Source: Jacaranda mimosifolia (lineage: Eukaryota > Streptophyta > Magnoliopsida > Lamiales > Bignoniaceae). From it: DNA of 64,000 nt. Shown here in pieces: positions 36,387-48,843 of the stretch (within the stretch, counting starts at the first letter, position 1; each line of letters opens with the position of its first letter). A program made the position numbers and the translations under genes. The notes beneath the pieces were generated by a model, which did not search any database, was not told the DNA's origin, and was given only the letters and a program-made list of their open reading frames with translations. The stretch lies in assembly GCA_018894105.1 (NCBI GenBank), contig CM032117.1, positions 50,626,503-50,690,502 on the forward strand, given 5' to 3'.

Positions 36387-39300
36387 TTCTTTGCAAGTTC
36401 GACGATTATGCCCTGTTCTACCACACCTCTTACACTTAATGGCACGCTTCTCAATCTGTGATGGAATCCTCTGTGTCCTTCTCCGCCCAGGCTGAGATCG
36501 ACAATCAGGTGCATGAATGACGTCGTCATCATCTACATGGAACATATGCATATCAAACGTAGGAATAGGATTTATAACTGCTTGGTATGCTTGTTGATAC
36601 ATCTCAACTCGGTAGTATTGATCTGTGAAGTCATATGGTGAAAGTGACTTTGACTCGATAGAAGCACAAGCATGTATGCATGGTATCTTATCAATCTGCC
36701 ATGCTCCGCAAGAACAAACTCTGTTATGTAAATCTATAGCATACGATTTGTCTTGCTCAATCACCTCAAAGCTCCAACCGCTAGACATGACAACTTTTAA
36801 GTTGCGAGAGCGCATATGATTGATTGCCAACTTTTTCTCTTGCTTGGGACATAATTGACCAACCATCTTATGAGATTCTTCTCTCCTACCATGCATCATA
36901 ACCATTATTTGCATGCGTATGTGATCAACCATGGCTGCAACTGGCATAAATCGGGCTGGTTTAACCCAATTATTCCAATATTCTGCTTGATTATTGTTTA
37001 TTACCCCCCATCGATCTCCACTGAATAAGGAGTTTGCCCAACAGGTTGGGTCAGACTGCATAATAAAGTCTCTGGCAAGCGGCATTGACTCCAAGATGCT
37101 GTCTATATGTCGGGTATACTCCTGCCTTGTAGGCGCATATGCAGCTTTCATAAAAATAGAACACCAATGTTTCTTGTTATGTAGAGGGTACTTCCTTAAT
37201 ACCTGAATTCAAAATAATAGAACAATAATGGGCTTAATGTTATGAAGTAGAGCTTATTTCACATAATTATCTCACAAACAGAGATAGAGCACACTTACTT
37301 GTTTCTTGAAGTTATCCACTAAGTGTCTCAAGCAATATGCATGATGGCTACCGGGAAATATCATGGGGAGGGCCTTAAGAAGACCAGGATATCGATCGGA
37401 GAAGAAAGTAAACCTTGATAAGCCAGGCAAATATTCAGAATCTAAGACACTTCTCAGCTTTAAGCAGAACCACTCCCAATTCATATCATTTTCAGAGTCA
37501 ACAACTGCATATGCTAACGTGAATAAGTCATCATTGGCGTCCTTACTGACTGCGCTGAGTAAGACTCCTTTGAATTTATTTTTAATATGGGTGCCGTCCA
37601 AGAATATCAATGGCCTGCATCCCCTAAGAAAACCAAGAAGGCAGGCACTAAAACAAATAAATAGCCGACGAAATTTTCGACTGATTGGGTCAATCTCACA
37701 GTCTGCAATACTTCCAGGGTTTGTTCTATTCACAGCATCACAGTACCACCTCAACTTATCATAAGATCCCTTCTCAGCTCCATGGATGTCATGCATAGCT
37801 AATTCCTTACCCATCCATGCTTTATGGTACCTAAGTTCCACACCATATTCTCTGTGGATATCTTTCAATATGGTGCAGGGCCGATAACATGGCTCTGATC
37901 TCAATTTATTCTTCACTACATTAGCAACCCAAGCGGAATCGGCTTTAGGATGTCCCCTTGTCCGAAGATTAGCCTCACCACATGTGTGCTCTAGATTACA
38001 TTTTCGAATGCCAAATAATTTATCAGCTTCATGCCTTGATGCATAGATTCTCCATTTGCAATTTTCATCACTGCAAACGGCTATGATTTTTTTGCTGTCA
38101 TTTTTCTTGTATTTAAATGACCGCAAAGTAGACACTGCATAATTCTTAAGCATAATTCTGAACTCGTGAGCATCATTGAATGTTTGACCCTCCCCATATA
38201 TGCAATTCCTCCATGCATCAATTGAGTTGCTAATTAAAGCCAATTCATTGTGCGATGCACTGGTCGAACCAATTTCCTCCTCCACTACATCCCTTGAGGA
38301 TGGCAAATGAAGTATAATTTTAGGCACAATAAAGTACAATTCATTAGTAGAACACTGAAAATTAAATTACAGATTCAGAAAATTGAAGTACAAGTTAAAA
38401 AAATGTGACGTACAATTTGTGAACACATGAAGCACACAACATTGACAAAAAGAGTGCAGATATACGCAAATTGATTTGCAAAATGAAGGAACAGAAATAA
38501 AAGAAATGAAGTACAATTTCGGAACACCTGAAGTGTATAAGCGCAACGAAAAGAGTATAAGAATTAAGCGGATTTATGTTCGAACTGAAATATAAGTTCA
38601 GAAATTGGAAGTATAGTTTTTCATAAGGTTAAGTACAGTTGCGAAAAAGCTGAAGTATAAAAATTCGGCTCTCGCAGTATAAATTTTGGATAACACAACA
38701 GTTCACGCTTCAGAATTAAATAATTGAATCGAATAATTAAAGTACAATTTCACATAAAATAAAGTACCAATTCAGGCAATTGAAGTATAGAGCTTCAATG
38801 AATGCAGCACAAATATAGATTATATGAATATAAAATGAGGTGTGATTTGATGAAAAAAGGAAGTACAATATTAGACAAAGTGAGGAACAATTTCGGAACA
38901 CCTGAAGTGTATAAGCCCAATAAAAATAATATAAGATTTAAGTGAAATTATTTAACAACTGAAATATAAGTTTAGATATTCGAAGTATAATTTTGGACAA
39001 TGTGAGGTACAGTTTTGAGCAACTGAAGTATAGATGCTCAGCTTTCGCAGTATAAATTTTAGATAGTACGTTATTACACGCTTCAAAATTAAATAATAGG
39101 TTCAGATAATTAAAGTACAAAGTATAGTTTTTCATAAAGTTAAGTACAGTTGCGAAAAAGCTGAAGTATAAAAATTCGGCTCTCGCAGTATAGATTTTGG
39201 ATAACACAACAGTTCACGCTTCAGAATTAAATAATTGAATCGAATAATTAAAGTACAATTTCACATAAAATAAAGTACCAATTCAGGCAATTGAAGTATA

Positions 39301-40693
39301 GAGCTTCAATGAATGCAGCACAAATATAGATTATATGAATATAAAATGAGGTGTGATTCGATGAAAAAAGGAAGTACAATATTAGACAAAGTGAGGAACA
39401 ATTTCGGAACACCTGAAGTGTATAAGCGCAATATTAAAGTACAATTTCACACAAAATGAAGTACCAATTCAGGAAATTGAAGTATAGAACTTCAATGAAT
39501 GCAGCACAAATATAGATTAAATGAATATAAAATGAGGTATGATTCGATGAAGAAGGAAGTACAATATTAGACAAAGTGAGGAACAATTTCGGAACACCTG
39601 AAGTGTATAAGCCCAATAAAAATAATATAAAGATTTAAGTGAAATTATTTAACAACTGAAATATAAGTTTAGATATTCGAAGTATAATTTTGGACAATGT
39701 GAGGTACTGTTTTGAGCAACTGAAGTATAGATGCTCAGCTTTCGCAGTATAAATTTTAGATAGTACGTTATTACACGCTTCAAAATTAAATAATAGGTTC
39801 AGATAATTAAAGTACAAGTTCAAGTAAAGTGAAGTACAGATTCAGACGATTGAAGTATAGAACTTAGACGATTGAAGTATAGAACTTCAATGAATGATTT
39901 ACCTGTTTTAATATAATGAAGTACAAATTGGGAACACCAGAAGTGTAGAACTTATGTGAAAAGAGTACAGATTTATATAAAATGTTGTATGATTTTAGAA
40001 AATAGGAGTACACTTTTTACAAAGTTGAGAACAATTTCTGAACACTTGAAGTATAAAACCTAAGCAATGGCAGTACAATTTGGATATCTTATTAGTAGAA
40101 AACATGAAAGCCGAATTATAGATTTAGATACTTGAAGTACAAGTTTATATAAAGCGACGTACAAGTTAGAAACAATGGAAGTATAGAACTTCAATGAAGA
40201 GAGTATATGTTTCTGTAAGTACAATGTTAACTGCAATGAAGTATAATGTGGAACGCTCCAAGTACAGAAAGATTTTCAAATAAACAGAGAGCAATTTTAG
40301 AACACTTCATGTACAGAACTTTACTAATTGCAGTAAAGTTGAGATTCTGTAGAAGTATTACCTTAAAACATCACTGCTCTTCTTTTCTCTGCTGCTTGAT
40401 TCATCCTTTCGGTTTACCAAGATGTCCGCAATGTTCATCTTCAATGTCAAATGTAGTAAGACCATATTCATGACGTCATCGTCATCAGTTAAACTCACGT
40501 ACAATCTTTGATGTGGAGCTATATATCGCAAGCTGAAGTGCTCGGAATTGATTTCACTCCATTTTCTTGCTAGATTAATGTAGATATCCATTACAGTCGT
40601 ACTGTCCTTAATTGACATTATATGGAGCTGGTCTTTGTAGCGACAACTCCCCAACACTTGATTGAGCGCACTTGCTTCGCTGCTGGTTGACAT
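36375..40693 (-). CDS. mudrA: MuDR-type MULE transposase, three exons, 717 aa
   Basis: The exons are 40693-40362, 38292-37299 and 37202-36375, with GT-AG borders and consistent phase (2,154 bases). Residues 1-~90 resemble the PB1-like N-terminal domain of plant MuDR transposases. A zinc-binding DNA-binding region follows (Cys184, Cys189, HTC at 213-215). The MULE catalytic domain contains FLDGTHIK (Asp343) and FFSDRYPGL (Asp410), then YCLRHLVDNFKK. The acidic third residue lies in exon 3, which also has NNNQAEYWNNW. A SWIM zinc finger is at ~605-621 (CSCGAW, then IPCIHAC). A CCHC knuckle, CKRCGRTGHNRRTC, ends the protein at 699-712. The protein should cut and rejoin the element ends in the nucleus. 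The reading frame is intact. The stop codon falls in a partial copy of the 124-bp repeat. Confidence 0.92.
38293..40361 (+). repeat. AGTAY-word array in intron 1 of the transposase gene
   Basis: The 2,069-bp intron is filled with GAAGTACAATTTC, GAAGTATAGA, AAAGTACAA, GAGGTACAG and similar words, again on the plus strand although the gene is on minus. Long internal duplications are visible. GTATAGTTTTTCATAA starts at 38611 and 39122 (511 bp apart). AAGTGTATAAGCCCAATAAA starts at 38905 and 39601 (696 bp apart). Confidence 0.88.
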
Positions 40694-40964
40694 TGTCGGG
40701 GGAAAAAAAAAAAAAAAAAAAAGGAAACACAGAAGCAACTGAGAAGGAACTGAGAAGAAGATGGAATTCGAAAATGATGAAAATAAAAAGAGAAGAAGAC
40801 AATGCAGTTGTCGGGTTAGTGGCGTTTGGCTCTAACGTTGTTCTCGTTTCCCGCTTGTTGCAATTTTTTTCTGTTCTTTCTGTTTCTGGTAACGAGCGTT
40901 TGTAGGGTTTACTGTTTGCTTGAAAAAACAAGGAAAAATATGATACTTAAGGGTATTTGTGTCA

Positions 40965-41077
40965 AATCAAGTGGCTAGGGAGTAATCTCTAAACTTTTAT
41001 TAAAACTAGGGAGTTTGCACTATAAGTTTTTAATTGGGGACTGAACACAAATTTTGAAAGTAGTTTTGGTACTTTTT
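40965..41077 (-). repeat. Right terminal inverted repeat of the MULE
   Basis: Inverted counterpart of 27461-27575. Read on the minus strand it gives CTACTTTCAAAATTTGTG, TCAGTCCCCAATT, AACTCCCTAG and ATTACTCCCTAG. The outermost bases AAAAAGTACC differ from the left AAAAAAATCCC, so the tip is placed only within a few bases. Confidence 0.8.
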
Positions 41078-43291
41078 AATAAGTTCCCCAAAAAATGTCC
41101 AAGAAAAATAGGATGTACAACTGGATGAGACCTGAGAGACCTCGTGACCGTGGGAGGTTGAGAAGCAAAGGGAAAAAATACCTTCGTTAGCCACATACAA
41201 AAAGAGCAAGATTTCAACTCATGATCTCATTAATTTTAAGCAAGAACATTTCAACTTACGAAATTATTGAGCATTACATAATGCTACTAATTTTGTGGAT
41301 TTCAATTATAATACTTATTATTATTTTTGTTGTTGTTGTTATTATTTTTAAATAAAACTTATTATTATTGTTATACAACTAGAAGTATAATGAAAAGGTA
41401 ATTAAACAACTATACATTTAGAATTTGGACAGGGTACTATAATGCACAATTTGGTACATTAATTTTTATGTAACTATTTCATGATTATTAATATAAAAAA
41501 AGGAGCATTCATTTGGATGTCATGATTTTATAGATAAACTAGGAAATAGTTCAAATATTTAGATTTTAGAGAATTACAAGAGAATATTCGCACTTCTACT
41601 TTTAAGTTTTATCTCAACATTTATATAATTTCTATCCTGAATTGGGGGGGAGGGGGGGGGGGGATAAAAAAATAGGCATTTCGTTGAACTGATAATGTGA
41701 AATGGAATATTTGGAGTAGTCCAGAATTGGAGAAAACTGTGTCTAATTTGACTATATATATATCATGATTCATGAAGATGTTGCTGTTATCCCTCAAACG
41801 TGAATAGTTAGCTTAGTTGAGTTGGATATAGACAACATATAGACAACCCTTGTGCATTGCCATGACTACATCATGAGTTAGCTATATATATACCTTCAAT
41901 ATTGTAATTATAAATTAATATAACAACTCTTCCCGTTTCTTGATTGATCAGTTCTGCACCTCTTGAAGTGGGAATATTGATAGATGATGGTCTTGATGGA
42001 TTTATGAGATCCAACCATTCATTCATTTAAGTGGTACGTGTTGTGTAAACAAAATCAGAGGCTTAAGATGAAATCTGAAAATGAGATATTTAGTATATCT
42101 AATAAAAAATTAAATATTATAAAAAAGTAAATTTTTAACATACATGTCTTTCTAGTAAGTATTTATACTTTATAAGCAAAAAGATCAGTGAAAGAAGACC
42201 TTAATTTATAGCAAAAAAGAATTAAAGTTAATGTTATTTAGTAATAACACTGAAAAGAGAAAAGTTTTAGTGATTGAAAACAAGGAAGTAGTTATATAGA
42301 GGAGATTTTGGAAGAATTAGAAGTAATAGAATTTAATTGAATTAAAATTTTTGATTAATTATAATTAATTAATTATTACAACTTTAAAAAATAAGGTCTC
42401 CAAATTAAAGACCTTATATTCTTGTCTTAGGCCTAATTTCTTTAAGAAGGAATATGCATGAGGTTTCTAAATTAAGACCTTATATTTTTTCTAAGCTTAA
42501 AATATAAAAGAGAAAATATATATAGAGGCCTCTAAAATTTAAAAATCTAAACGATTGCTTTTTTTAACTAAAGATAGAGTCATCCCTACTGCAGCAAATA
42601 AACATTTTAATATTAGACATTGATCAAGAATTGGTTCATTAATTTTGGAAATTGTCAAGTTTGTTCTCCGTACTTTGTTGTAAGAGTACTCCAAGAAAAG
42701 CAAGTCCTCTTGTCCTTGGGCACATTTGATATCATCTATTAGCTGCAATATAATTTGGTAATCTCACATAATGTTGTGTTTGATATGCAAGATTGGAAAC
42801 GTGGGCTGGCCCGTATTTAATCTTCGGCCCGACACTATAGCATCTATTACCGTGTATTCAAGTTGCAGGTTTGGGGGTGCGATTGATTAATTGCACCCCA
42901 CTTTGCAATCTACCTCTGTGGCAAATTGTCAATCCTATCCTTCAATTTAACTTATATTTTTACTTTTTTTGTCCTCTCTTAGTCAAGTATGTCAAAGCCC
43001 ACACCATCAGATCGAATTTGCACTTCTCTTCCATCTCACTGATAAGGCTGAAGAACTCTAGTTCAAGTATTAGATGGGATTGGGTTAAACAACACTTTCA
43101 ATCAGTGAAAAACTGGAGGAGTCCCTTTTCAAATTTTTGTTGGCGGAACCATCTTCGATATACTATTCTTGCTGGTGGGCCACTATTATTTTATTAATTA
43201 TTTTTTTAATACCAATTTTTGCATCTGATTCAGAATTTTGGTTTTACTGTTGCCTCGTTGTCCCAAGTTTTTGGTGGATCTTGGTTGAGTT
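41078..43291. other. Intergenic AT-rich DNA
   Basis: No genes recognised. It has a G-rich run (about 41645-41663) and an (ATT)n-like run near 41320-41365. The frames at 42539-42748 and 42871-43328 match nothing known to me. Confidence 0.4.
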
Positions 43292-43299
43292 CTTGACCA

Positions 43300-44161
43300 T
43301 AGGGTTAGGTGTGATTCGGTTCGATTAAAAAAATTGTGTCGAACCAAATCAAACCGAAATTTTGGTTCAGTATGGTTCGAGGGTATAAAGGTGAACCATA
43401 ACCACTTAATAAGAAAAGAACCACACCATTTGAAATCGGTTATTACAATTCAGTTAACCAGTTAATTATTTTTTTAAATAATCAAAATTTAATCAATAAA
43501 AATATTAATTTTGACTCGATTTGATTTGATTCAATTTTGTGGAACTAAATCATTTTAAAAAATTCAATTTCAGTGGACGAATCCTTATCAATTTGATAAC
43601 TCCATATCACAAAATCTAGGATACAACTAGCAAATGTAACTTCAAAATTAACAATGTAATATATAATATTCCCATCTTACATCAAAATTAACTTCAAAAC
43701 TAAAAATACATCAAGCAACATCTCCATCTCATATCATACTTACTAAATTACTATGAATAATGTAACTTCAAAATTAAGAATATGTCAAACAATCAAGATG
43801 AAGACACAAATAAAGCAAAGTCCAAAATTGAAATATTTCCAATTAAACTAACATTCACCCAAATCTTACTAACAATCAATATAAAAATATAATTTTTTTT
43901 CCCAAAAAAAATATATAAATCCCTTAAATCAAAAGTTGGACAATCATCTAAATTTTTTAATTTTTTTTAAAATTATTAATTTTTATCTTTAAATTAAATC
44001 AGTTCGTTTCGGTTAACTTTAGTTAATCGAATTGCACATAGTAAGTAACTAATTGAACTGCTTTTCGCTAAAAGAACCGCATTGTTAAGGAATCAGTTTG
44101 GATGGTTCAATTCAGTTTGATTTGATTCGATTTGATTTTTTGGTTTTTTGGCTCAGCCCTA
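43300..44161. mobile_element. Non-autonomous hAT-type element, 862 bp
   Basis: The left end is TAGGGTTAGGTGTGATTCGG. The right end read inward is TAGGGCTGAGCCAAAAAACC. Both pass into TTCGGTT/AACCGAA-rich subterminal sequence, a pattern common in plant hAT-derived repeats. The flanks CTTGACCA and CTTGATTG agree at five of eight positions, as in an old target duplication. Confidence 0.6.
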
Positions 44162-45137
44162 CTTGATTGTGAGTGCAACCGAGCTCAAATTTGGGTTCAC
44201 CACAACTATACAAGTATTGGTCCTTCTTCATCTCTCCATTTTATTTGTTCATTTCCTAGCTTTAGGCAATGCTTTTATTCTGCAATGATGGTAGCATGAA
44301 ATAGTGGTTATTGTTGCTTGTGTATAAAATTTTTTTCTCATTTGGTTTGTTTTTGTTTTTATACCCGAATGAAATCTCTTAGCCACAGTTTGACTACCGG
44401 AAGTTTATTATTTACTCCACGTGCTTTTTTTCTATTTTCTGATTTTAGTAAACAAATCATTGATATCTTATTGTGTAATTAATTTCTAATTGTTGATGAT
44501 GGATGGTCAATTATTATGAATGTATATATATGTGTGTGTGTGTGCGCACGCATAAAAATATGTATATATTTATAATTATTTGGTGATTTTGCAAAACACA
44601 TTTGAGGATTTTGCCGTTTTAATCACTTGGAATTTATTTTGTTTTAGATTTGTTATAGGTAATTGCCATGGATTGGAATACTAAATTTTGTCTTTTTATA
44701 TGGATTTATGCATTGTTAGTCTGAAGAATTATTTGTATGTTTTTGGTTTATCGTGCTTATGTTATACACTGTGGGAGAAGGGGCATAGGGTCGATCATTT
44801 GCCTAGCGGTGAAGCACCATTTCTAAGATACCGGATCAATTAAAACATTTGAGAAAGATTGTGGAAATAGATGATCAAGCATGTTTGGATAATTTGGGTG
44901 TGGATAGAAATGCCTTTTGGAGGCTTTGTTATTTAATGGAGCATGCAGGGGGCTGCGAAACGAAAGATTTGGAGGAATTCCTTGAAAAGTAGCTATGTTT
45001 TTGTCCATACTAGCATATTATAAGAAGAATATGATCGTAAAACATGATTTTAAATGATCTAGTCATACAGTTTGCAAGTATTTCAAACAATATCTTAAAG
45101 CCATTATAAAAATTAGTTCATTACTCCTTGTTGATCC

Positions 45138-48100
45138 CATTGTTATTAAAGGTGAGCGCCTAGCTTGCCTAAGGCGACCAAGCGAGCCAGGCCCGACCTT
45201 GGCGCCTAGATTTCGCTAGGCAAGGCACCTGTAGGAAGGCGCCCAAGGGCGGGCGCCTTGTTGCACCTCACCCAGGCAGTGAGGCAAGCCTCATGCCCCA
45301 CCTTGCTGCTAGGGTTTTATTTATAAAAAAAACAAAAAAGGAAAAAGGAAAATTTCCATAAAAGCCCTAGTCAACATAATAAAAAACAACCTGGCCCACT
45401 CCCATGCGCGCTACCCACTATGCACAGACCCCTTCAGTCGGTTTGCCGCCCTTCACCACCGGTAGCCGCCTCCAGGTATAAGTTTTGTTTTTTCTTCCTC
45501 TTTTTTTATTTTTTTCTTTTCGATTTTTTGCTTTTATGTATAAAAAACAAAGTTTTAAATTTTCTATTTTTATTTAATTTATTTTAAACTAATTTTTATG
45601 GTTTTTTTCTATTTTTAATAATTGCTTATGTTTATTTTTTAATTCCTTTTACTATTTTCATTTGTTTTGTTGCTGTTTTTAAATTTTCTATAATTATTTC
45701 AGTTTCTTTTTTTTTTTTGTTATTTTTTTTCTATTTTTGCTATTTTTTCATTTGTTTTGTTTTTATTCATACTTTACTCTAAAATCGAATACATTATTTT
45801 ACATTTACAGCTTCAAAATATGCCGTCTTTCAGTTCCGGACAAGCTTTGTCTAGAAAAGACCCATGTTTGAAATGTGTGAGGTTGGAGAATCCAGAAAGT
45901 ACAAATAATACTATATGTATTTTTTGTAATAAAAAATATTCTAGCGGAATATGTAGGGCTAAACAACATATAGTTGAAGGTTTCCTAATGTGAGACCATG
46001 TGACAAAGTCCTAAATGATGTGAAGGAGGAGATTCAGAATTATATGGGCACAAAGAAGAGAGCAAAAGAGCAAATAATTTTAGAAAAACAGGTTCAACAG
46101 CAAAGAACTCGAAAAGAATAATTAAGAAGTAATAGTGATGAAGGTGATGATGATGAATTAGAGAGTCGAGAAGTTTATCAATTGAAGAAAAAACCAAAAG
46201 TAAATGTGAAAGGGCCAATGGATAGTTTTGTAAGTCATGGCCAACAACCGACTTCAAAAGACATGAAGAAACAAAAGGATGTGAATGAGGAGGCATTAAA
46301 GGTATTGAAAGGTTGAGCACATTCAGCTATAGCAAGATGGATGTATGATGTTGGGATTACTTTTAACACAGTGAATTACGATAGCTTTCAGGAGATGATT
46401 GATGAGATTTTAAAGTATGGTCCTGGTATGAAAGCTCCCAATTTTCATGAGGTGAGAGTTCCTTTGCTAGAAAAGCAGGTTGATCAAGTGAAAAAAGTAA
46501 TGAAGGACCACAAAGAATAATGGAAAAAACACGGTTGCTCTATTTTGTTAGATGCGTGGAAGGACAAAAGGGAATGAACTTTGATTAATTTTCTTGTTAA
46601 TTGTCCTAAGGGAAGCATGCTTATAAAGTCGGTTGATGCTTCTGAGCATAGCAAGACAGGAGAGAAAATGTTTGAGCTGTTGAGCGATTTTATGGGGGAA
46701 GTTGGACCGAAAAATGTTGTTCAAATGGTTACAGATAACTCTTCAAATATGAAGCTAGCAGGTAAGAGCTATTAAATAGTTTATGTTTATCATAATTCAT
46801 ATCTTTGTATTTTGTTTTCTTTTTTCTATTTTTATAATTTATTTTTATTATTTTTCTGCATTTTCTTATTTCCATAGGATAATTATTGATGGCCAAGTAT
46901 CTGACTTTATATTGGACGCCATGTGCCGCACATTATTTGGACTTGATGTTGGAGGATATATTTAAAGATAGGAACATTCGTCCAACTTTTACAAAGACAA
47001 TGCAAGTGAATAGCTATATATATAGCTGCCATATGTAGTAAACTTGATTAGAAAGTTTACTAATGTAGAGTTGGTTAGGTCTGTGGTGACCTGTTTTGCC
47101 ATAGCATTCCTCATGCTCTCAAGGTTTAATTTGGTAAAGAAAGGATTGAGAGCTATGTTTGTTTCGGATACATGGAGTAGTAGTAAATGGGCAAAAGAGC
47201 AAAAAGGTATACAAGCAACCAAGATTGTGCTAAGATTTGCATTTTGGCGAGGAGCAACTAAAGCCCTTAAGATTGCTAGTCATTTAGTGAAGGTTCTTCG
47301 GCTAGTTGATGGTGAGAAGAAACCTCCAATAGGTTACATCTACGAGGCTATGGACAGAGCAAAAGAGGCTATTAGAGTTTTGGTGGTGATGAGGAGAAAT
47401 ATAGCTGATATTTTGATATCATTGATAAGAGGTAGGAAGATCAACTTCATCAACCTTTGCATGCAGCTAGCTACTACTTGAACCCAGAGTTCTTCTACTC
47501 AAATCCAAATATTGATGGTGATAAGGAAATTATATTTGGGTTCTACAAATATCTTGAGAGATTGGTTACAGATACACATACACATACCCAAGATATAATT
47601 CATGAAGAATTAATGAGTTACAAAAATGAATAAGGCCTCTTTGAGTATAGTATGGCAAGAGACAAAGGACTACAAGATCACCAGGTAATACATAAATTGG
47701 AATTTTGAATATATCTTAAAAATTAGAAAATAAAATTGTCAATGCTATTTTATAATTAATGTGAGGTACTGAGGCTTATTCAATTTTGGCAGCTGATTGG
47801 TGGAGGTCTTATGGCAGTGAGACTTTGCAGAGTTTAGCCATTAAAATTCTTAGCCTTACTTGTAGTGCATCTGGGTGTGAGAGAAATTAGAGCTTCTTTA
47901 AGCATGTAAGTTTAGTCATACATTATTCTATTTAGTTTAAATTGTAGAAAATAGAAATAATTTTTTGCATATACTTACTCATCAATGGTATATGAAATTG
48001 ATAGGTCATAGCAAGAAAAGAAATAGGTTGGATCAAGCTAAAATGAATGACTTGGTGTTTGTGAAATACAATAAAGCATTGGGACGATGATATAGATTCC

Positions 48101-48649
48101 GTGATGGCATTGATCCTATATCTTTGGAGGATATTGACGATAGTAATGAGTGGTTGGAGGGAGAAGATGATGGAATGAGTGAAACAAATACGATGAGATG
48201 TTTGATGATGGCCTAACATGGGAAGATGTTGCTAGAGCTTCTTGAGTTGAAGAGCTAGCATACTTTACTAGAGAGAGAGGAGATCATCTACTTCAAAAGC
48301 TCCAAGTTGTGATGTCAGGAAAGAAAGAATAAAGGCAAAGATAGGGACTTCAAATATGTCTAGCACATGTTTACGCCTTATTGATGAAGTTGAAGATGAT
48401 GAAGAAGAGTGTGAACCCATTCATGGTGGCCATGAAGATGATGAGTTTGCATTAGATTTGAGTGGGGATGAGAATGACATATGATTATCTATTGTTAATT
48501 GACTATAGATTAATATTTTTATGAGTTATGAATGAACTTTTGAAGTGTGAACTTGGATTTTTTTTAACATTATTTATATGTCTATATGTTTCGTTCGCCT
48601 TTTGGTTGCCCACCTCACTCTTGCCCGCCTCTCACCTTTAGTAACTATG
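45138..48649 (+). mobile_element. hAT element, 3,512 bp, inserted in the Harbinger transposase gene
   Basis: The terminal inverted repeats are CATTGTTATTAAAGGTGAG (left) and CATAGTTACTAAAGGTGAG (right, read inward). A perfect 8-bp duplication, GTTGATCC, flanks it at 45130-45137 and 48650-48657. It encodes a recognisable hAT transposase in the plus direction. The GC-rich, GGCGCC-type subterminal sequence is typical of this plant hAT group. Confidence 0.92.
45820..48484 (+). pseudogene. hAT transposase, degenerate
   Basis: Parts appear in order. A BED-type zinc finger is at 45890-45975 (CIFCNKKYSSGICRAKQHI). The DUF659 region is at about 46320-46770 (GPGMKAPNFHEVRVPLLEKQ, HGCSILLDAWKDK, then VVQMVTDNSSNMKLAGK). 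TPCAAHYLDLMLEDIF follows after an intron at about 46905, then VVTCFAIAFLML and GYIYEAMDRAKEAI. The C-terminal hAT dimerisation region is at about 47800-48160 (LADWWRSYGS, LTCSASGCERN, LVFVKYNKAL). An acidic tail ends at 48484. At least five in-frame stops (for example after RTRKE, VLKG, DHKE and DKRE) and frame changes make it non-functional. Confidence 0.9.
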
Positions 48650-48738
48650 GTTGATCCTCAACTCATCAATGATTCATGTACAAATGAAACACTGAGACGC
48701 TTTAAGGTATATTTAGATAAACGAATGATTTTATTTAA

Positions 48739-48843
48739 ACATATAGTTTGTTGACTTGTTATTTAGATGAAATTGTTGTTGTTGTTGTTGTTGTTGTTCT
48801 TCTTCTTCTTCTTCTTCTTCTTCTTCTTCTTCTTCTTCTTTGT
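48739..48843. repeat. (GTT)n(CTT)n microsatellite in a transposase intron
   Basis: A GTT run of about eight units and a CTT run of about fifteen units (48773-48841) sit in the intron-like gap before the DDE exon of the Harbinger remnant. A TAG/GG acceptor follows at 48844. Confidence 0.75.

Larger units (their letters stand above)
27461..41077. mobile_element. Autonomous-looking Mutator-like element with Ulp1 and transposase genes, ~13.6 kb
   Basis: Terminal inverted repeats of about 110 bp bound two convergent genes: a DUF1985-like/Ulp1 gene on plus and a MuDR transposase on minus. Both can be read through all exons without a stop or frameshift, so the element may be functional or recently active. 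Arabidopsis Kaonashi-type MULEs are a known class that pairs a MuDR-type transposase with a Ulp1-like protease. Roughly half of the element is repeat-array DNA in introns and between the genes. I could not find a convincing 9-bp target duplication; the flanking words AGTTAATTA and AATAAGTTC do not match. Confidence 0.88.

Noticed and set aside
27440..41100. 9-bp target site duplication around the MULE
   Set aside because: Candidate flanking 9-mers do not match. The exact tips of the inverted repeats are uncertain, so no duplication is claimed.
42871..43328. Overlapping plus-strand frames of 63-108 codons
   Set aside because: No motif, start or splice context. They end at a hAT border and look like chance.
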